Source of the DNA: Lottia gigantea
Taxonomy: Eukaryota; Mollusca; Gastropoda; Lottiidae
DNA: 64,000 nucleotides
Reading direction: 5' to 3'
Assembly: GCF_000327385.1 (NCBI RefSeq)
Contig: NW_008710179.1
Span: 1,135,411 to 1,199,410, forward strand
A program made the position numbers and the translations under genes. This document shows, piece after piece, positions 48,601 through 61,200 of this stretch. Under the pieces are notes generated by a model. It was not told where the DNA came from and made no database searches. It saw nothing but the letters and a program-made list of their open reading frames with translations. Numbering within the stretch: position 1 is the stretch's first letter; every line of letters begins with the position of its first letter.

Positions 48601-51600
48601 GAAAATTGATTTTTCAAATTTCAGCAAGGGCAATGTTAATGGAAATGGTTGGTTTAAATGCTGAATTTTCGTAAGAATAATTTTTATCCTTCTGTATTTG
48701 CATAAATATTATAGTAGACAGATACTGAATTTTTTTGTTACTCCGTTTGTATTTTTAACAGAAAACAGTAAATTATTAAAAAAATTATCCCTTCTTTGTG
48801 CAATGTAAAATTGTATTTTATGATTGATTTATAGAAGTAGTAAAGAAGGAATCGCTGAGGACTCCATATTTAAGAATATACCTAAAAAACAAGATGGTCT
48901 ACCAGTGAAGAGTTTACAAGATAGTTATCGTGAGGTCTATATACCACTTGGCACTGATATCTCTCTCCGCAGTAAATACACCAACTTTTATAAAGGAATC
49001 AGATTTGGCAGACTGTTAGAAGATTTGGATACATTTGCTGGTAAGTCTTTTAATTTAGACCCAAACCTGTTCAACTGTATTGGATTTTAAATGTCTTCTC
49101 ACACATGGTCTCCTAGCTTTAATGGATATCATAGCTGAGCTGGATTTCTGATATCTGTAACACTTTTCAGAATTCAGATTTGAAGTTAGAATCCACAATA
49201 AAACAAATTTGTACCAAGGAAATTAATATTGAAGCCTCTTCCATCCTTGTAGACAATCTCTCATACAGGTCGTTGTTTCAACATAGGCTTTGTTTTCAGG
49301 TGTTATATGTTATACTCACAACAGAAGAGGTGAAGGTCTGAAATCACCATTAAGTACTGTGACAGCCTTGGTGGATAGAATAGGTAATTATGTCCTTTAA
49401 AAAACAAGCAATGTTGTTAAGAGGTAGATGTTTGTCAGTTTTGATGTGGTGGTTCGGGTGCTTTTTAGCAAAACTTGAAATCTGCAGCTGGAACCAATTG
49501 CTAAAAATGATACTTTCGGGATTTGTCACTGTAATTAAGAAAAATCACTGAAAGTTAACCAAGGGTTCTATGCGCTATATGATGTTCATGATAAAAGTCC
49601 CTTCAGAAATAGAAGGCTAATGCTGTTGTTATGGAATATTTACCTCAGTGTACACCGCATTGCCCAACTTCGTAGACCAATCAAAAGAAAAAAACCTAAA
49701 GCAAAACTCCATTTAGTTTCATTTTATTACTGCAATTCAAAACGCATATTATTTTGTAGATTTTATTTTCTCATCTGTTGGATTTTGAATGGATAATCTC
49801 TCATAAGTGTGTGCTCATTCATACATTTTCTTGTAATGGATTCTTTCAAAATTTTCATTATGGTTATCAAACTAATATTTTGATTTTGTACAGAGTTAGG
49901 AGATCAAAAAATAACAGCTTTATCTGATATTAAATTAACTGGTAATGTAACATGGGTTGGTACATCTTCAATGGAAGTTACAATGGCAGTTCAACAGGTA
50001 ATATCTAGTTTAAACCAGTACAAACAAGTTCATCTTTTTAAGTGTAATAATAATGGTTTTAATAACGTTGTGATGTTTGGTAAACTTGAAAGTAACACTT
50101 GAGGATCATTGTTGGGGGAATTCAGATAATTGTTCTTAAGATATTTTGTTCATTTGAATGCTCAAAACCAAAAAAGATTGTTTTGATTTAAGCAATGTTA
50201 AAAACAGATTTTTCTCAACATATGGTTTTTAGATTGTAAATGATGAATGGCAGAAGCTGATGAATGCCCGCTTTCTTATGGTAGCTAGGAACCCACTCAC
50301 GGGAAGGTAAGATGCTCTGATGTTGTTATGTTTATTACCAAGCTATATCACACAACAAAAGCAAGTTTGAAAAAACATGAATGTATTAACCTTATTTGTT
50401 ACAGGACATTTTGTACATTTTTCTCTGCATTAATGAATTAGTATGAACAAGTGTAGGTTAAAAACCACTATAACAAGATTTGAAATAGTAACCATGAGAA
50501 TAAAACAATTTTTTGGCAGTAGTAATTTGTCACTGTTGATTTGAAAACCTATAAGGGCTAATGTGTTCTATTAAAGAAAGTTGGGCCATTACCATTTTTG
50601 ATATTAATATTTTCAGTTCTGCTGCAGTCAATCCTCTAAAACCGAATACTCCAGAAGAAGAGGCAATATTTCAAGCTGGTGAAAGTAAGTTTAGCTCCAA
50701 GCTGTATTTTTTATTATTTTGTTGTTCTAACCTTTGAGCAAATATTTGAGTTTTCTATGAAACTTTGCATGGTATTTCCAAAATGTCATTACTGTCACAG
50801 ATGAAAAATTGACCAGTTGAAATAGATTATCATCTATGAGGATTTCCCAAAAGGGATGCTGAGTTAACAAAACCAAGTGTCTAAGAAGAATCAGTTGTTT
50901 TAGAAGAATGAGCATGCCTTGTATTGCTGTTTTAACTGCTCAATGGCTAAGAGTTTAATATTTTGTATTGCTAAATGTTTTGATATTTTGAATGGCTAAA
51001 AACTTTGATATTTTCTATGGCAAAATGTTTTGATATCTTGAATGGCTAAGAATTTTAATATTTTGTATGGCTTAAAGTTTTAATATTATGAATGACTATG
51101 AGTTTTGATATTTTGTATGGATAATATTTTGATATTTTATATTGATAACATTTTAATATTTTGTGTGGCTAAGCATTTTGATATTTTGTAGGAAATAAGA
51201 TCATCAGACAAAGAGATGCTCAGATATCATTATTAAAAACACCACCAAATGAAGAGGAAACATTACTAATTCATAATCAATTTCAACAAACCATAGATCT
51301 CAAGTACTTGTATATTTCTTTTTTGGAAAGATTTCATTATTAATTCATTAAAATCCAGGAGTAGTATACCATTATATTGTGTAGATGTAGATGTTTAAAA
51401 TCTTACAATCATCTGTAATAATTTTGTTTTTTCAAATTTTCAGATCTTCAACGTTTAGGATTAGAGTCAAACCTGAAAACAGTGTGTGGATGGAAAGTAC
51501 TATATTAAAAAACCTGTTTATTTGCCACCCAGAGGTTAGTTTTGGGGGGAGGTTCATATAGTTTGAACATTCCCTCACTTTAAAAGGATTGTAAGAAGGT

Positions 51601-53975
51601 TTTTAAAACCTTTTAGTTATACAGGGCACAATGATAGATTTGTTTTGCATCATTTCAATTTTCAATCACAAACCTGTGGCATTCCGCTGAAACTAAGCAT
51701 TTTATGACATCATTATCACAAAAGCTGCCATAATATAATATATAGGATTCTTAGCGATAGCTATGTCATAAAACACTTAATTTTAGTGTCACTTGCACAT
51801 AATATAAAGAGTAGAAAACCACTTACGAACACTTTAAGACAAATATATATAATTCAAACATCATCTCTATGGAATTATACAGTGCTATGTTTTGTATTTG
51901 AATATTGTAGAATAGAAACCTATATAACAAGATATTTGGAGGTTATATAATGAGAATAGCATTTGAATTGGCCTGGGCTAATGCTGCTCTATATAGGTAT
52001 GGTATTATTTCCTCACATTTTCTTTCTCAAATACTTACAGGTATAGCCATTAAAGATGGGTTCCCTTATTTTCATTTATGAAAATTAAGATACTAATACT
52101 TATATGAATAGAAAATAGAGGTGTTCTTATGACTTACACAAATACCAGTTTGTCTCACATGTCCATAATTAATTCATAAAAATTTGAATGATCAAGAAAG
52201 GTCAAAAAGTCTTTTTTTTGTTTATCCAGACTGTACATACATGGACATTTATGATTGGTTAAAACTCTTAATTATGTGCAATAAGAACTAGATATGATTA
52301 AGAATACATAATAATTCATTAGAAGCATCAATTAATCAGATAGTAAAGTTTGCTTAATTCGACACTAGAAAATAAGGAAACCCATCTTTAATAGTTTTGA
52401 ATCTGAAGGATATTTCAGTTTGTCTCCTCCTGTGATGTTAGTCAGAGGGGTTGACTGTGAATAAGCTTCTTTCCATTAGGACAAATCAAGGCAAAGCATG
52501 CTATAAACTGTGATAACTTGCTATCCTGGCAAAACTCACTGCACACTATATGGCATTGAATGTATGTTATGTTAAACATTGCTGAAAATTAGGGCTTAAA
52601 GCTCAATTTGTTATTCTAATGCTAATCCAGTGATCTGGTTTTAAATAATATTCTTGAACACAATCTGTTGCTTTCTTTTTAACTATATTGCCAATTATAT
52701 TATTGTAGTAAATCAAGACCATTGGTAAGGATTGTGGATGATATAGCTTTTAGAAAACCTGTAGAAATTGGATCACTCTTATTTCTTTCTTCACAGGTTG
52801 GTTTGTATGCTTTTACATAATCTAACTATTCTCTGTCGACCAAAACCTCCCCTTTCTTCAGATACATTATATCATGTGAATCAGTCACAAAATTCACTCG
52901 GGAGCAGTAGTTGCTCAGTGAGTTAGAGGATTGCATGCTAGCCCGAAAGTCAAGGGTTCAATTCCATCAGAAGGTTGGGATAATACGTCAGATTGATGCA
53001 GTGATGCAGGTCGGAGGGTCTGACTGGTGAAAAGCATCCATTTGTTCAGATGGGACAATAAACAGGTCTTGTTTGCTACAGACAGTGCAAGTTAAAGACC
53101 CCTTGACAGTTAAAAAAAAAAAAAATGTCTGTCCTGTGCAATTTCCCTCATTGCAAACTGCTTGCATTGCCTGTCCTCATTAGTTCAAAAAGGTGCAACC
53201 TAAAAGTAAGATGTTCAATCCCTTTCATTTAATTTCAGAACACTTCATTGATTATAAAATCCTTTTTTTCCAAATATTTATTATGTTGAATTGTATATCA
53301 TTTAGGTTGTTTACACAGAACAGTCAAAAATGCAGGTCAAAGTTCATGCTGAAGTTGTAGTTCCTGAATCTGGTTCAAGAGAAACTACAAATGACTTTCA
53401 CTTTACATTTGACAGTAAATGTGATGACTTGCCACAAGTTATACCTAAAACATATGCTGGTAGGTTAAAATTAAAGGGATGAAGTTATTTAAATATTAGC
53501 TGATAGATCTCAATTTCAGCTATCTATAGCACTCGTTGATGACTATATGCAGAGAATGTAAATTGGCGTGGAATGCTTTTGTCAAATTTTAGAAGAACCA
53601 ACCTTTATTAACTATGGAAATGGCTATGAATAGTGATTGACGTCCTAGTGCTGCAGTTTTATGGCATTAAATAAGTTTGTAGTGAAACAGATTTTCTGCA
53701 TTTGCAATATATGGCTGACACGCCTGTTGGGTTAATGTTCAAGTCCACTGAATATGAACCTACAAAATGTACATTAGAATGATAGATATCAAGGATGAGA
53801 TATGTTCATGGCAGTCCTACCATTCTGCATTAGAGGTGAATCATTCACCATGAATGCCAACTGCTCTGAAATCAAAGTTTGCAAAATATTTAAGCAGTAT
53901 TAAAATCATATTATTGCATTTTTCATTTCAGAGTCTATGTTATATTTAGATGGTAAAAGACATTATGAAAGTTAA
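45632..53975 (+). CDS. ACOT9: ACOT9-type acyl-CoA thioesterase (double hotdog, mitochondrial)
   Basis: Fourteen exons: 45632-45645, 47804-47904, 48625-48670, 48835-49040, 49300-49383, 49894-49997, 50233-50306, 50617-50684, 51192-51303, 51444-51534, 51911-51996, 52709-52796, 53306-53459 and 53932-53975. Total 1272 nt, 423 residues, all phases closing. The N-terminus MAAPRLFRSLVRSETQF is Arg/Ser-rich without acids early on, a mitochondrial targeting peptide. Two hotdog thioesterase domains follow: RFGRLLEDLDTFAGVICY with GNVTWVGTSSMEV, and NRNLYNKIFGGYIMRKA-like sequence (here IMRIAFELAWAN) with FRKPVEIGSLLFLSSQ. The end is FPKTY-like IPKTYAESMLYLDGKRHYES. It hydrolyses acyl-CoA to fatty acid and CoA in the matrix. 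The first three exons are small and rest on phase and transit-peptide character. Intron 1 holds a Tc1-like MITE, intron 11 a family C MITE, intron 12 a SINE. ACOT10 is a vertebrate retrocopy, not relevant here. Confidence 0.93.
46043..46696. mobile_element. Tc1/mariner-type MITE, 654 bp, in ACOT9 intron 1
   Basis: The element begins CAGTCAAGTAACCTAATTTC and ends with the imperfect complement (CACGAAAATAGGTGAC then ACCACTG). TA flanks both ends (46041-46042 and 46697-46698). CAGT termini with a TA duplication are typical of Tc1/mariner. An extra internal copy of the terminus (CACGAAAATAGGTGACGC, about 46474) suggests a nested or rearranged element. No transposase. Confidence 0.7.
47949..48190. 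repeat. 20-bp minisatellite in ACOT9 intron 2
   Basis: About 12 almost perfect copies of AATGTTGAAACAATGCTGTC, ending in decayed variants. It begins about 45 bp after the exon 2 donor but does not resemble the exon edge. Confidence 0.93.
50930..51191 (+). repeat. Array copied from the branch-point/3' splice-site region of ACOT9 exon 9
   Basis: About ten units of 25-28 bp such as TGGCTAAGAATTTTAATATT followed by TTGTATG. The last unit is GGCTAAGCATTTTGATATTT then TGTAG, the real acceptor of exon 9 (51192). Each unit therefore repeats a branch-point-like CTAAG and the T-rich tract; only the last carries the terminal AG. Confidence 0.85.
51579..51837. mobile_element. MITE family B, near-complete copy in ACOT9 intron 10
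   Basis: It starts TTTAAAAGGATTGTAAGAAG and ends GAACACTTTAA, an imperfect inverted pair. Internal blocks (AAGCATTTTATGACATCA, AAACACTTAATTTTAGTG) match the copy at 39408-39593. Confidence 0.5.
52051..52392. mobile_element. MITE family C, complete copy with 25-bp inverted repeats
   Basis: The left end ATTAAAGATGGGTTCCCTTA (continuing TTTTC) and the complement of the right end agree at 24 of 25 positions. It lies in ACOT9 intron 11 and has no coding capacity. A partial relative is at 28945-29117. Confidence 0.7.
52898..53125 (+). mobile_element. tRNA-derived SINE
   Basis: The head has an A-box-like TTGCTCAGTGAGTTAGAG (from 52911) and a B-box GGTTCAATTCC (52955-52965), spaced as in a tRNA. 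A unique body follows, and a 3' A-run of 13 bases lies at about 53112-53124. It is in ACOT9 intron 12. A diverged relative is at 12418-12605. Confidence 0.85.
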
Positions 53976-55272
53976 TATATATTTAAAGACATAACTTATT
54001 GACAATGGACCACTTGGAATTTAAAAATTAAGTAAATCTTTTGGAACTCTGACATTTCAAGCAAAGTTATTAATGTACATCCTGGTCTGATTCTAACCAT
54101 TAACAAGAGCAGTCTATTTTTTCCTGAGGTAGGATAAGTAGTATATGGCTGTATCAACCAGATGTAAATTTTTTTCTTAAATACTCATTCTACCTGAAAG
54201 GGATAGAGATTGTTTGTGTTTTGAATCATACCCCATGCATAAATATCTTTGCTTGACAATTCGTGTTTATTTGGTTTTATTCAAAACTGGTGTTGGAAAT
54301 ATGAAAGCAAGTAACAAGATTCTGGTATGTGTGTCATGTAAGACACCTTGCACCATATTTTTATTATTTACCAATACTCATCTGTTACTATTTTATAGTG
54401 CCATATCTCCAAGAAATTTTGTATTTCTTTCATTCCATTGTTTGCAATACATGTTTAACTCCATCCATTCTTCCGGACCAAATTGACCAATAGTTTTGTC
54501 TTTTATAGTGCCAAATCAAATATATAAGGTATCAATATATTCCTATGATATTTTTGTTGTATTAAGGGAGGGCAGTGCTTAACTGTGGTATAACAAGTTT
54601 AAATTGAAGTTATAGCATGTTTTATGCTCTGTGTTTAAATTTGTTTACATAATTATGTTACTTATGAGCATTAGAAGGATTTCAAGTTCTCATAACTGTT
54701 GTTATAAAGTTAAATTTGTTGCATTTTGTTGTTATATTATTGATGAAGATTATCCTCGAAAAACAACTACATGAAAAGGAGTCTTAATATTTTCTTTCCC
54801 ATCTTAAAAAGTTCAGTTTTAGCTATTACGCACCTTTCAGAACTAAAATTCATTGTTTTGGTAAGAAAATATTTAAACTTCTATTACACCCTTGCAGGAT
54901 ATTCATTGATTATATTTTTGACCAAATTATTTTATACATATTGTATATAGTTCATATTTTATCACATTAAATATTTATTTGAACACGAAATCAATCCTCT
55001 TTTTTGCATCAAAAAGGAACATATCTTTAGCTCATTGGAATATATTCAGAGTCACAAGTCATATCCCCATATATTCCAATCTTTAATTAATCAGTCTATT
55101 AGTATAGAATCAAATCGGAATTTTTAAGCACCATGAGTATGAATTCACCAATGTGCATCTGAGAACAGCTCCACAAAATCTGATGGCCTCGAAGATGATT
55201 CCACTGTTGATTTACAGACAGGATTTATAAAGTGGTTAAATTACTAGACCTAATTAAGAATAATTAATTTAT
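53976..55272. other. Intergenic, convergent 3' ends of ACOT9 and METTL13
   Basis: AT-rich sequence with the two presumed 3' UTRs. No exon, RNA or element was recognised. Confidence 0.5.
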
Positions 55273-58200
55273 TCACCCTATTTTGAAATTTGACATTGAT
55301 TCTATAAGATCAACATGACTCATATGAGGTTTCTTCACATTTTTCTGTAGTAAATCTTGTAATTTTTTCACATTTGAGTGCACAGTGTTCACTTTAGTAT
55401 CAATGGAGGAATCACTAGTGTTCATATTTTGTCCATATATTATAGTGTTCACTTCATCCTCACTTTTAACGCTATACACAGTTTTAAAAATAGATTTAAT
55501 TCGATCAGTAATGTGTTTCTTTAAATCTTCATCTCGACAAACTAAATTTAAAACAAATACACCTGAAATTAAATTAAAAGAACTATAAATAAAATGACAC
55601 TAATAGAAATGATGTTAGTCATGCAGTTAGCAATTGGGAAAATTTTGCAAAGAACACATTCAGATTGTGTTTAATGAGCTCAGCATGTGGCATACTAAAT
55701 TGTCAACCCACAAAAACAACAAGCTGAAGTTAGAACCTCAACCTGCTTGGTTATTCAACCCGGGAAAAACCTAATGCTCTAGGTTATTCAACCTGAGAAA
55801 AACCTAATGCTCTAGGTTATTCAACCTGGGAAAAACCTAATGCTCTTGGTAATTCAACCTGGGAAAAACCTAATGCTCTAGGTTATTCAAAATGGGCAAA
55901 AATTAATGCTCTAGATTATTCAACCTGGGAAAAACCTAATGCTCTAGGTTATTCAAAATGGGCAAAAATTAATGCTCTAGGTTATTCAACCTGGTAAAAA
56001 CCTAATGCTCTAGGTTATTCAACCTGGGAAAAACCTAATGCTCTAGGTTATTCAATCTGGGAAAACCTTATTGTCTGGCCTTCTTAGCTTGAGAGATAAT
56101 AAAGAAAATAAGACACCAAACCTGTTTCAGTCAAAACAGATGACACAGTCTTCAAAAATTCTTCTTCCACAAAAATTGGCGGTGAACATCTTAAACCTAT
56201 ACTTGGATCTTTACTGTCAATATCAAACATTATAACATCATATTGCTGACCTACAATTAATATAGATTATAGACATCATTTACAGTCAATATTCATCCCA
56301 GTACGTATCATATCATACAGCTTAGACAGAAGATTCACTGTCAATATCATACATCATAATGTCAACCGAGAAATTATATAGCTTAGAGAGAAGATTCACT
56401 TTCAATATCAAATATTATTACATCATACTGTCAACCTAGAAATTATATGCATCAGAGAAGATTCACTGTCAATATCATACATCATAATGTCAATCGAGAA
56501 AATATATAGCTTAGAGAGAAGATTCACTGTCAATATCAAATATTATTACATCATACTGTCAACCTAGAAAGTATATAGTTATGAGAGAAAATCTCTGTCA
56601 ATATCAAATATTATTACATCATACTTATCATCATTATATTACACTGTCAACTTACAAATTTTGCAGTTTACAGAGAAAATTTACAGTCAATATCAACCAT
56701 TATTTTATCATACTGTCAACCTAGAAAATATATCGATTATATTGAAGATTTACTGTCAATATCAATATAATTACACCGTACTGTCAACCTAGAAATATAG
56801 TTTTGAGAGAAGATTTACTGTCAATATCAATATAACTACATCATACTGTCAACCTAGAAATTATATACATTAGAGAAGATTCACTGTCAATATCAACCAT
56901 TATCATATCATATTGTCAACATAGAATTTATACAGTTTACAGAGAATGTTTACTGTCCATATATCAAACATATTGTCAACCTATATCAAATTATAAAGGT
57001 TATAGAGAAGAGTGACTGTCAATACTGTCAATCTAGGTTGTCAAATTTTTGTCAATCTATTATTCAAAAGATGTGTTTCAGATGCCTTTATGTCAAGATA
57101 TTCTAAGATATGATATTGAGCCATGTTTACAGAAGCAGGTTACAGAAGCTCATTATTTGATGGAAAATCGCTAAGAGGTTGCCATCTGGAATCCAAATAA
57201 ACCAATTTTTACCTTTACTTGGAGAGTTTTTAATAAAATCTAAACCATCAGCAATATGAACTTGTAGATTATTGTCATTTTTAAACCCAAACCAATCTTT
57301 AGCTATTTTAACAATAGTTGGGTCTATATCCACTACATCTATATACAGCTAAAATATAATAATAGAATCCAATCTGATTATACAACATGACTCTTAAGTA
57401 ATTTGAACAAAACAAAATGACTGTGAAACAAGACATTAATATTAGCAAGAAAATAATGAATGAATGCAATTATTGATAACTTAAAACAATTTCAATACCT
57501 AGTAAATCTTATATCAAACTCTGACTGATCAACGCTATTTAGATTGAAAATTTTGATTAGCAATTTATCATACCAAATTTCTAATTGGCTAATGAAAAAA
57601 GCCAGCAATTCAAAATGTTTCAGTTATAGACTTCAGATCGATCTTGAAAATGGCATTAGTTCTTTAAGGTTATAGAAGTTTGTTATGGCAAACAATTTTT
57701 GCCAAAAAAATTCATTTTGATTTGATTCAAAGAGCTTCATGGTAAATTTTTAATCTTTGCTATCAAAAGAAATATTGGATTGCAAATAGGGTCATTTTGA
57801 CTGTTTAAATTGAACCTTGGATCAATAATACATGTTCCTCACCTGTGGTATATTTTGATGTATATAGAGTGGTAGAGCTCCCCCTCCTAAACCAATAATC
57901 AAACATGTTGTAGACTTATCTGGAAAAAAGAAACCAAATAAATTTCTGGCTCATTAAGATGGGGTCTGTCGTCAAATAGGCATTATTTGATATTGAAGGT
58001 TTCTATTAGATCAACAGGGCATTGAAGAGACGATAAATTCATTTCATTTAGTCTCAATTAACAAGACAGAAGAAAGATTAACCCACCAATCACACTGTGG
58101 TGATGTTGACAAGCTATAACATGATTACTTATCCTTCAAGAAGTTATCTGGTGGCAAAAAGGCTAACCCTCCAATCATACTGTGGTGATGTTGACAAGCT

Positions 58201-61200
58201 ATGACATGATTACTTATCCTTCAAGAAGTTATATGGTGGCAAAAAGGCTAACCCTCCAATCATACTGTGGTGATGTTGACAAGCTATAACATGATTACTT
58301 ATCCTTCAAGAAGTTATCTGGTGGCAAAAAGGCTAACCCTCCAATCATACTGTGTTGATGTTGACAAGCTATGACATGATTACTTATCCTTCAAGAAGTT
58401 ATCTGGTGGCAAGAAGGCTAATCCACCAATCATTCTGTGGTGATGTTGACAAGCTATAACATGATTACTTACCCTTCAAGAAGCTTTCTGGTGGTAAAAA
58501 GGCTAACCCTCCAATCATACTGTGGTGATGTTGACAAGCTATAACATGATTACTTACCCTTCAAGAAGCTATCTTGTGGTAAAAATGCTAATCCACCAAT
58601 CATTCTGTGGTGATGTTGACAAGCTATAACATGATTACTTACCCTTCAAGAAGCTTTCTGGTGGTAAAAAGGCTAATCCACCAATCATACTGTGGTGATG
58701 TTGACAAGCTAAATAACTTTTATCTATCACCAAATCTGCTGAGGTGGCACTTTTCTTTTTATTTCTTTTGTGTTCTCCTGTAAGATAATCTTTTCACATA
58801 TCTCCATAAAAATGGAACATCTCATTTTTTTATGAATTCCGCTTAGTACTATTTCTTTTAAAGATGAAGAGTTGGAAAGTCCCAAATAGAAGTCAAAAGT
58901 GTCCACGATACACATAAAAAGGCTAGTAAACCTCTTTACAATCCCTTTAAAAACAGTTCATTTCAACATTTTACACCATTAACTTTTATTGTTTAACTCT
59001 ACATATAAATATTTCAAAATACATAGTGAAAATTGGTGCATACTACTGTTTTAAAGGAAACCCAGAAAATATGACTTCACACTTGATAAACTTACCTACA
59101 ACAAGTTTAACTTCTGACTGTATCAAACTCTGATTGGATAAAAATATGAGTCGTCTGAAGATATGACCATCATCACCAACAACGTCTTCTACAATATAGT
59201 CACCACCACTTTCACTCATATATTTCTTACGTACTGTTCTTTTACCAATATCAGATCCCAGAGATAGAAATGGTACCTAAAATTGGAAAAAAAATACTAT
59301 AGATATGTTTAAACATTAGGGGGTGATTACATTAATAAATTTGTATCAAAAAATCATGAAACAGGAGTCAACAGATTTTTTTTATTAAACAAGACAGATT
59401 TTCTACAAAGAAACAAGACTGATTTATTTTATACTATTAAACAAGACTGATTTTTTTTATAATATCAAACAGGACTGATTTTCTATAAAGAAACAGGACT
59501 GATTGTTTTATATTATTAAACAGGACCGATTTTTTTATATTAATAAACAGGACTGATTGCTTTATAATATTAAACAGGACTGATTTTTTTATAATATTAA
59601 ACAGGACTGATTTTTTTTAAATTATTAAACAGGACTGATTTCTATAAAGAAACAGGACTGATTGTTTTATATTATTAAACATGACTGATTTTTTTATATC
59701 ATTAAACAGGACTGATTTTCTATAAAAAAAAAACAAGACTGATTGTTTTATATTATTAAAAAGGACTGATTTTTTTTATATTTTTAAACAAGACTGATTT
59801 TTTTATATTATTGAACAGGACTAATTTTTTTTATATTATTAAACAGGATTGATTGTCTATAAGAAACAGGACTGATAATTTATTATGAAACAGGACTTAT
59901 TATTATAATAAAGGACTGACTCTGTAATATAATAATAATATAATAATACAGGCCTGAAATATAAAATTCAGAACTGATTTTGTAGTATTATACAAAACTG
60001 ATTTTGTAGTATTATACAAGACATTTAAGATACCTTAATGCCAGGTCTGTAGAAAGGAGGAGCCAATTCCATAACTTTAGCTGACAGCTCATCTTGTATA
60101 CTCTTCAGACTTTGATAAGAATGATTTCTATCCAGGAGAACCACAACTAAACGTTGAAACCCTGCGTTAGAAGACAGTTGTTGCCGACCGGCTTCTGTAC
60201 TAAACAACCAGTCTGTTTCTCTAGAAAATAATAATATATACAATCAATTTGGAAGAGCTTGAAGTGACGGTGTGCACCAATGTACATAATATATTTTTAA
60301 ACACTTATATCTTAGTGGAAAAACTATTAAAGAAATAATATTGATTACTACCAACGTTAAACAAGGGCAATAACTTAAAGTGCTTACCTTCCTTCTGGAG
60401 CTATAAATATAGCAAATTTATTAACACAGGGTTTGGGGCTATCTACTATGTACAATGTATATCTAGGAGCTTTCACCACTTCATTATACAGACATAATGA
60501 TGGTTGATGTCCACTCATCGAGCTGGAAAATAAATTGAACTTTAAGATTTCTGAAATTAGATCTCTGAAATAACATCACCTTTAAGCGCTTCACGATCTA
60601 TGAACATATGCTTCCATAAATTCAGTTCCTGGACAATAAGATAATAACGACTCCAAATGTAGAAAATATGACTGGATAATCATCTTAATCATCACTTTTG
60701 AAGTAATTTATAATGAGCTTTCCTTTTCCCTTTTTGAATTATATGATAAATAATCCATTTGATTTGAAAACTGTCACAAGTTTATTTGTAAATAATATTT
60801 TATCAACATATGAAAAGGTTTGAGGAACAGGTTTTCGTCTATTTAACTCACCTTCCAGATAGTTGTACATGCACAATAAAATTTTGAATTCAGTATTAAT
60901 TTCGTCTTACTTGTTAGATATCTGTTCCCTCAATATACCATAGTACTGCATTTCTTTCACAACATTTACTAAGTTATCTACCTTTTCTACTCTCTCAATT
61001 TTATCTTCAAAACTAGAGATTTCTAAAATCTGAAATAATTCAAGGGATTGAAAGAGGCTTTCTTGAATTTGTGTGTTCATCAGGAAGATAATTATTTGAA
61101 GTTTTCTATGGAATTATAGGAACCATGTATGTCTGACAAGATAGTGTAATGGTGTTGACATACACTACAGGTGTTCCCAAGCCCACTACACATTAAAGGT

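Noticed and set aside
48824-48834. Start of ACOT9 at the open frame before 48835
   Set aside because: The ATAG at 48831-48834 is an acceptor; upstream exons 45632-48670 join in phase and supply a transit peptide.
52911-52965. A functional tRNA gene
   Set aside because: The A-box and B-box are followed by an unrelated body and an A-run, with no complete cloverleaf; it is a SINE head.
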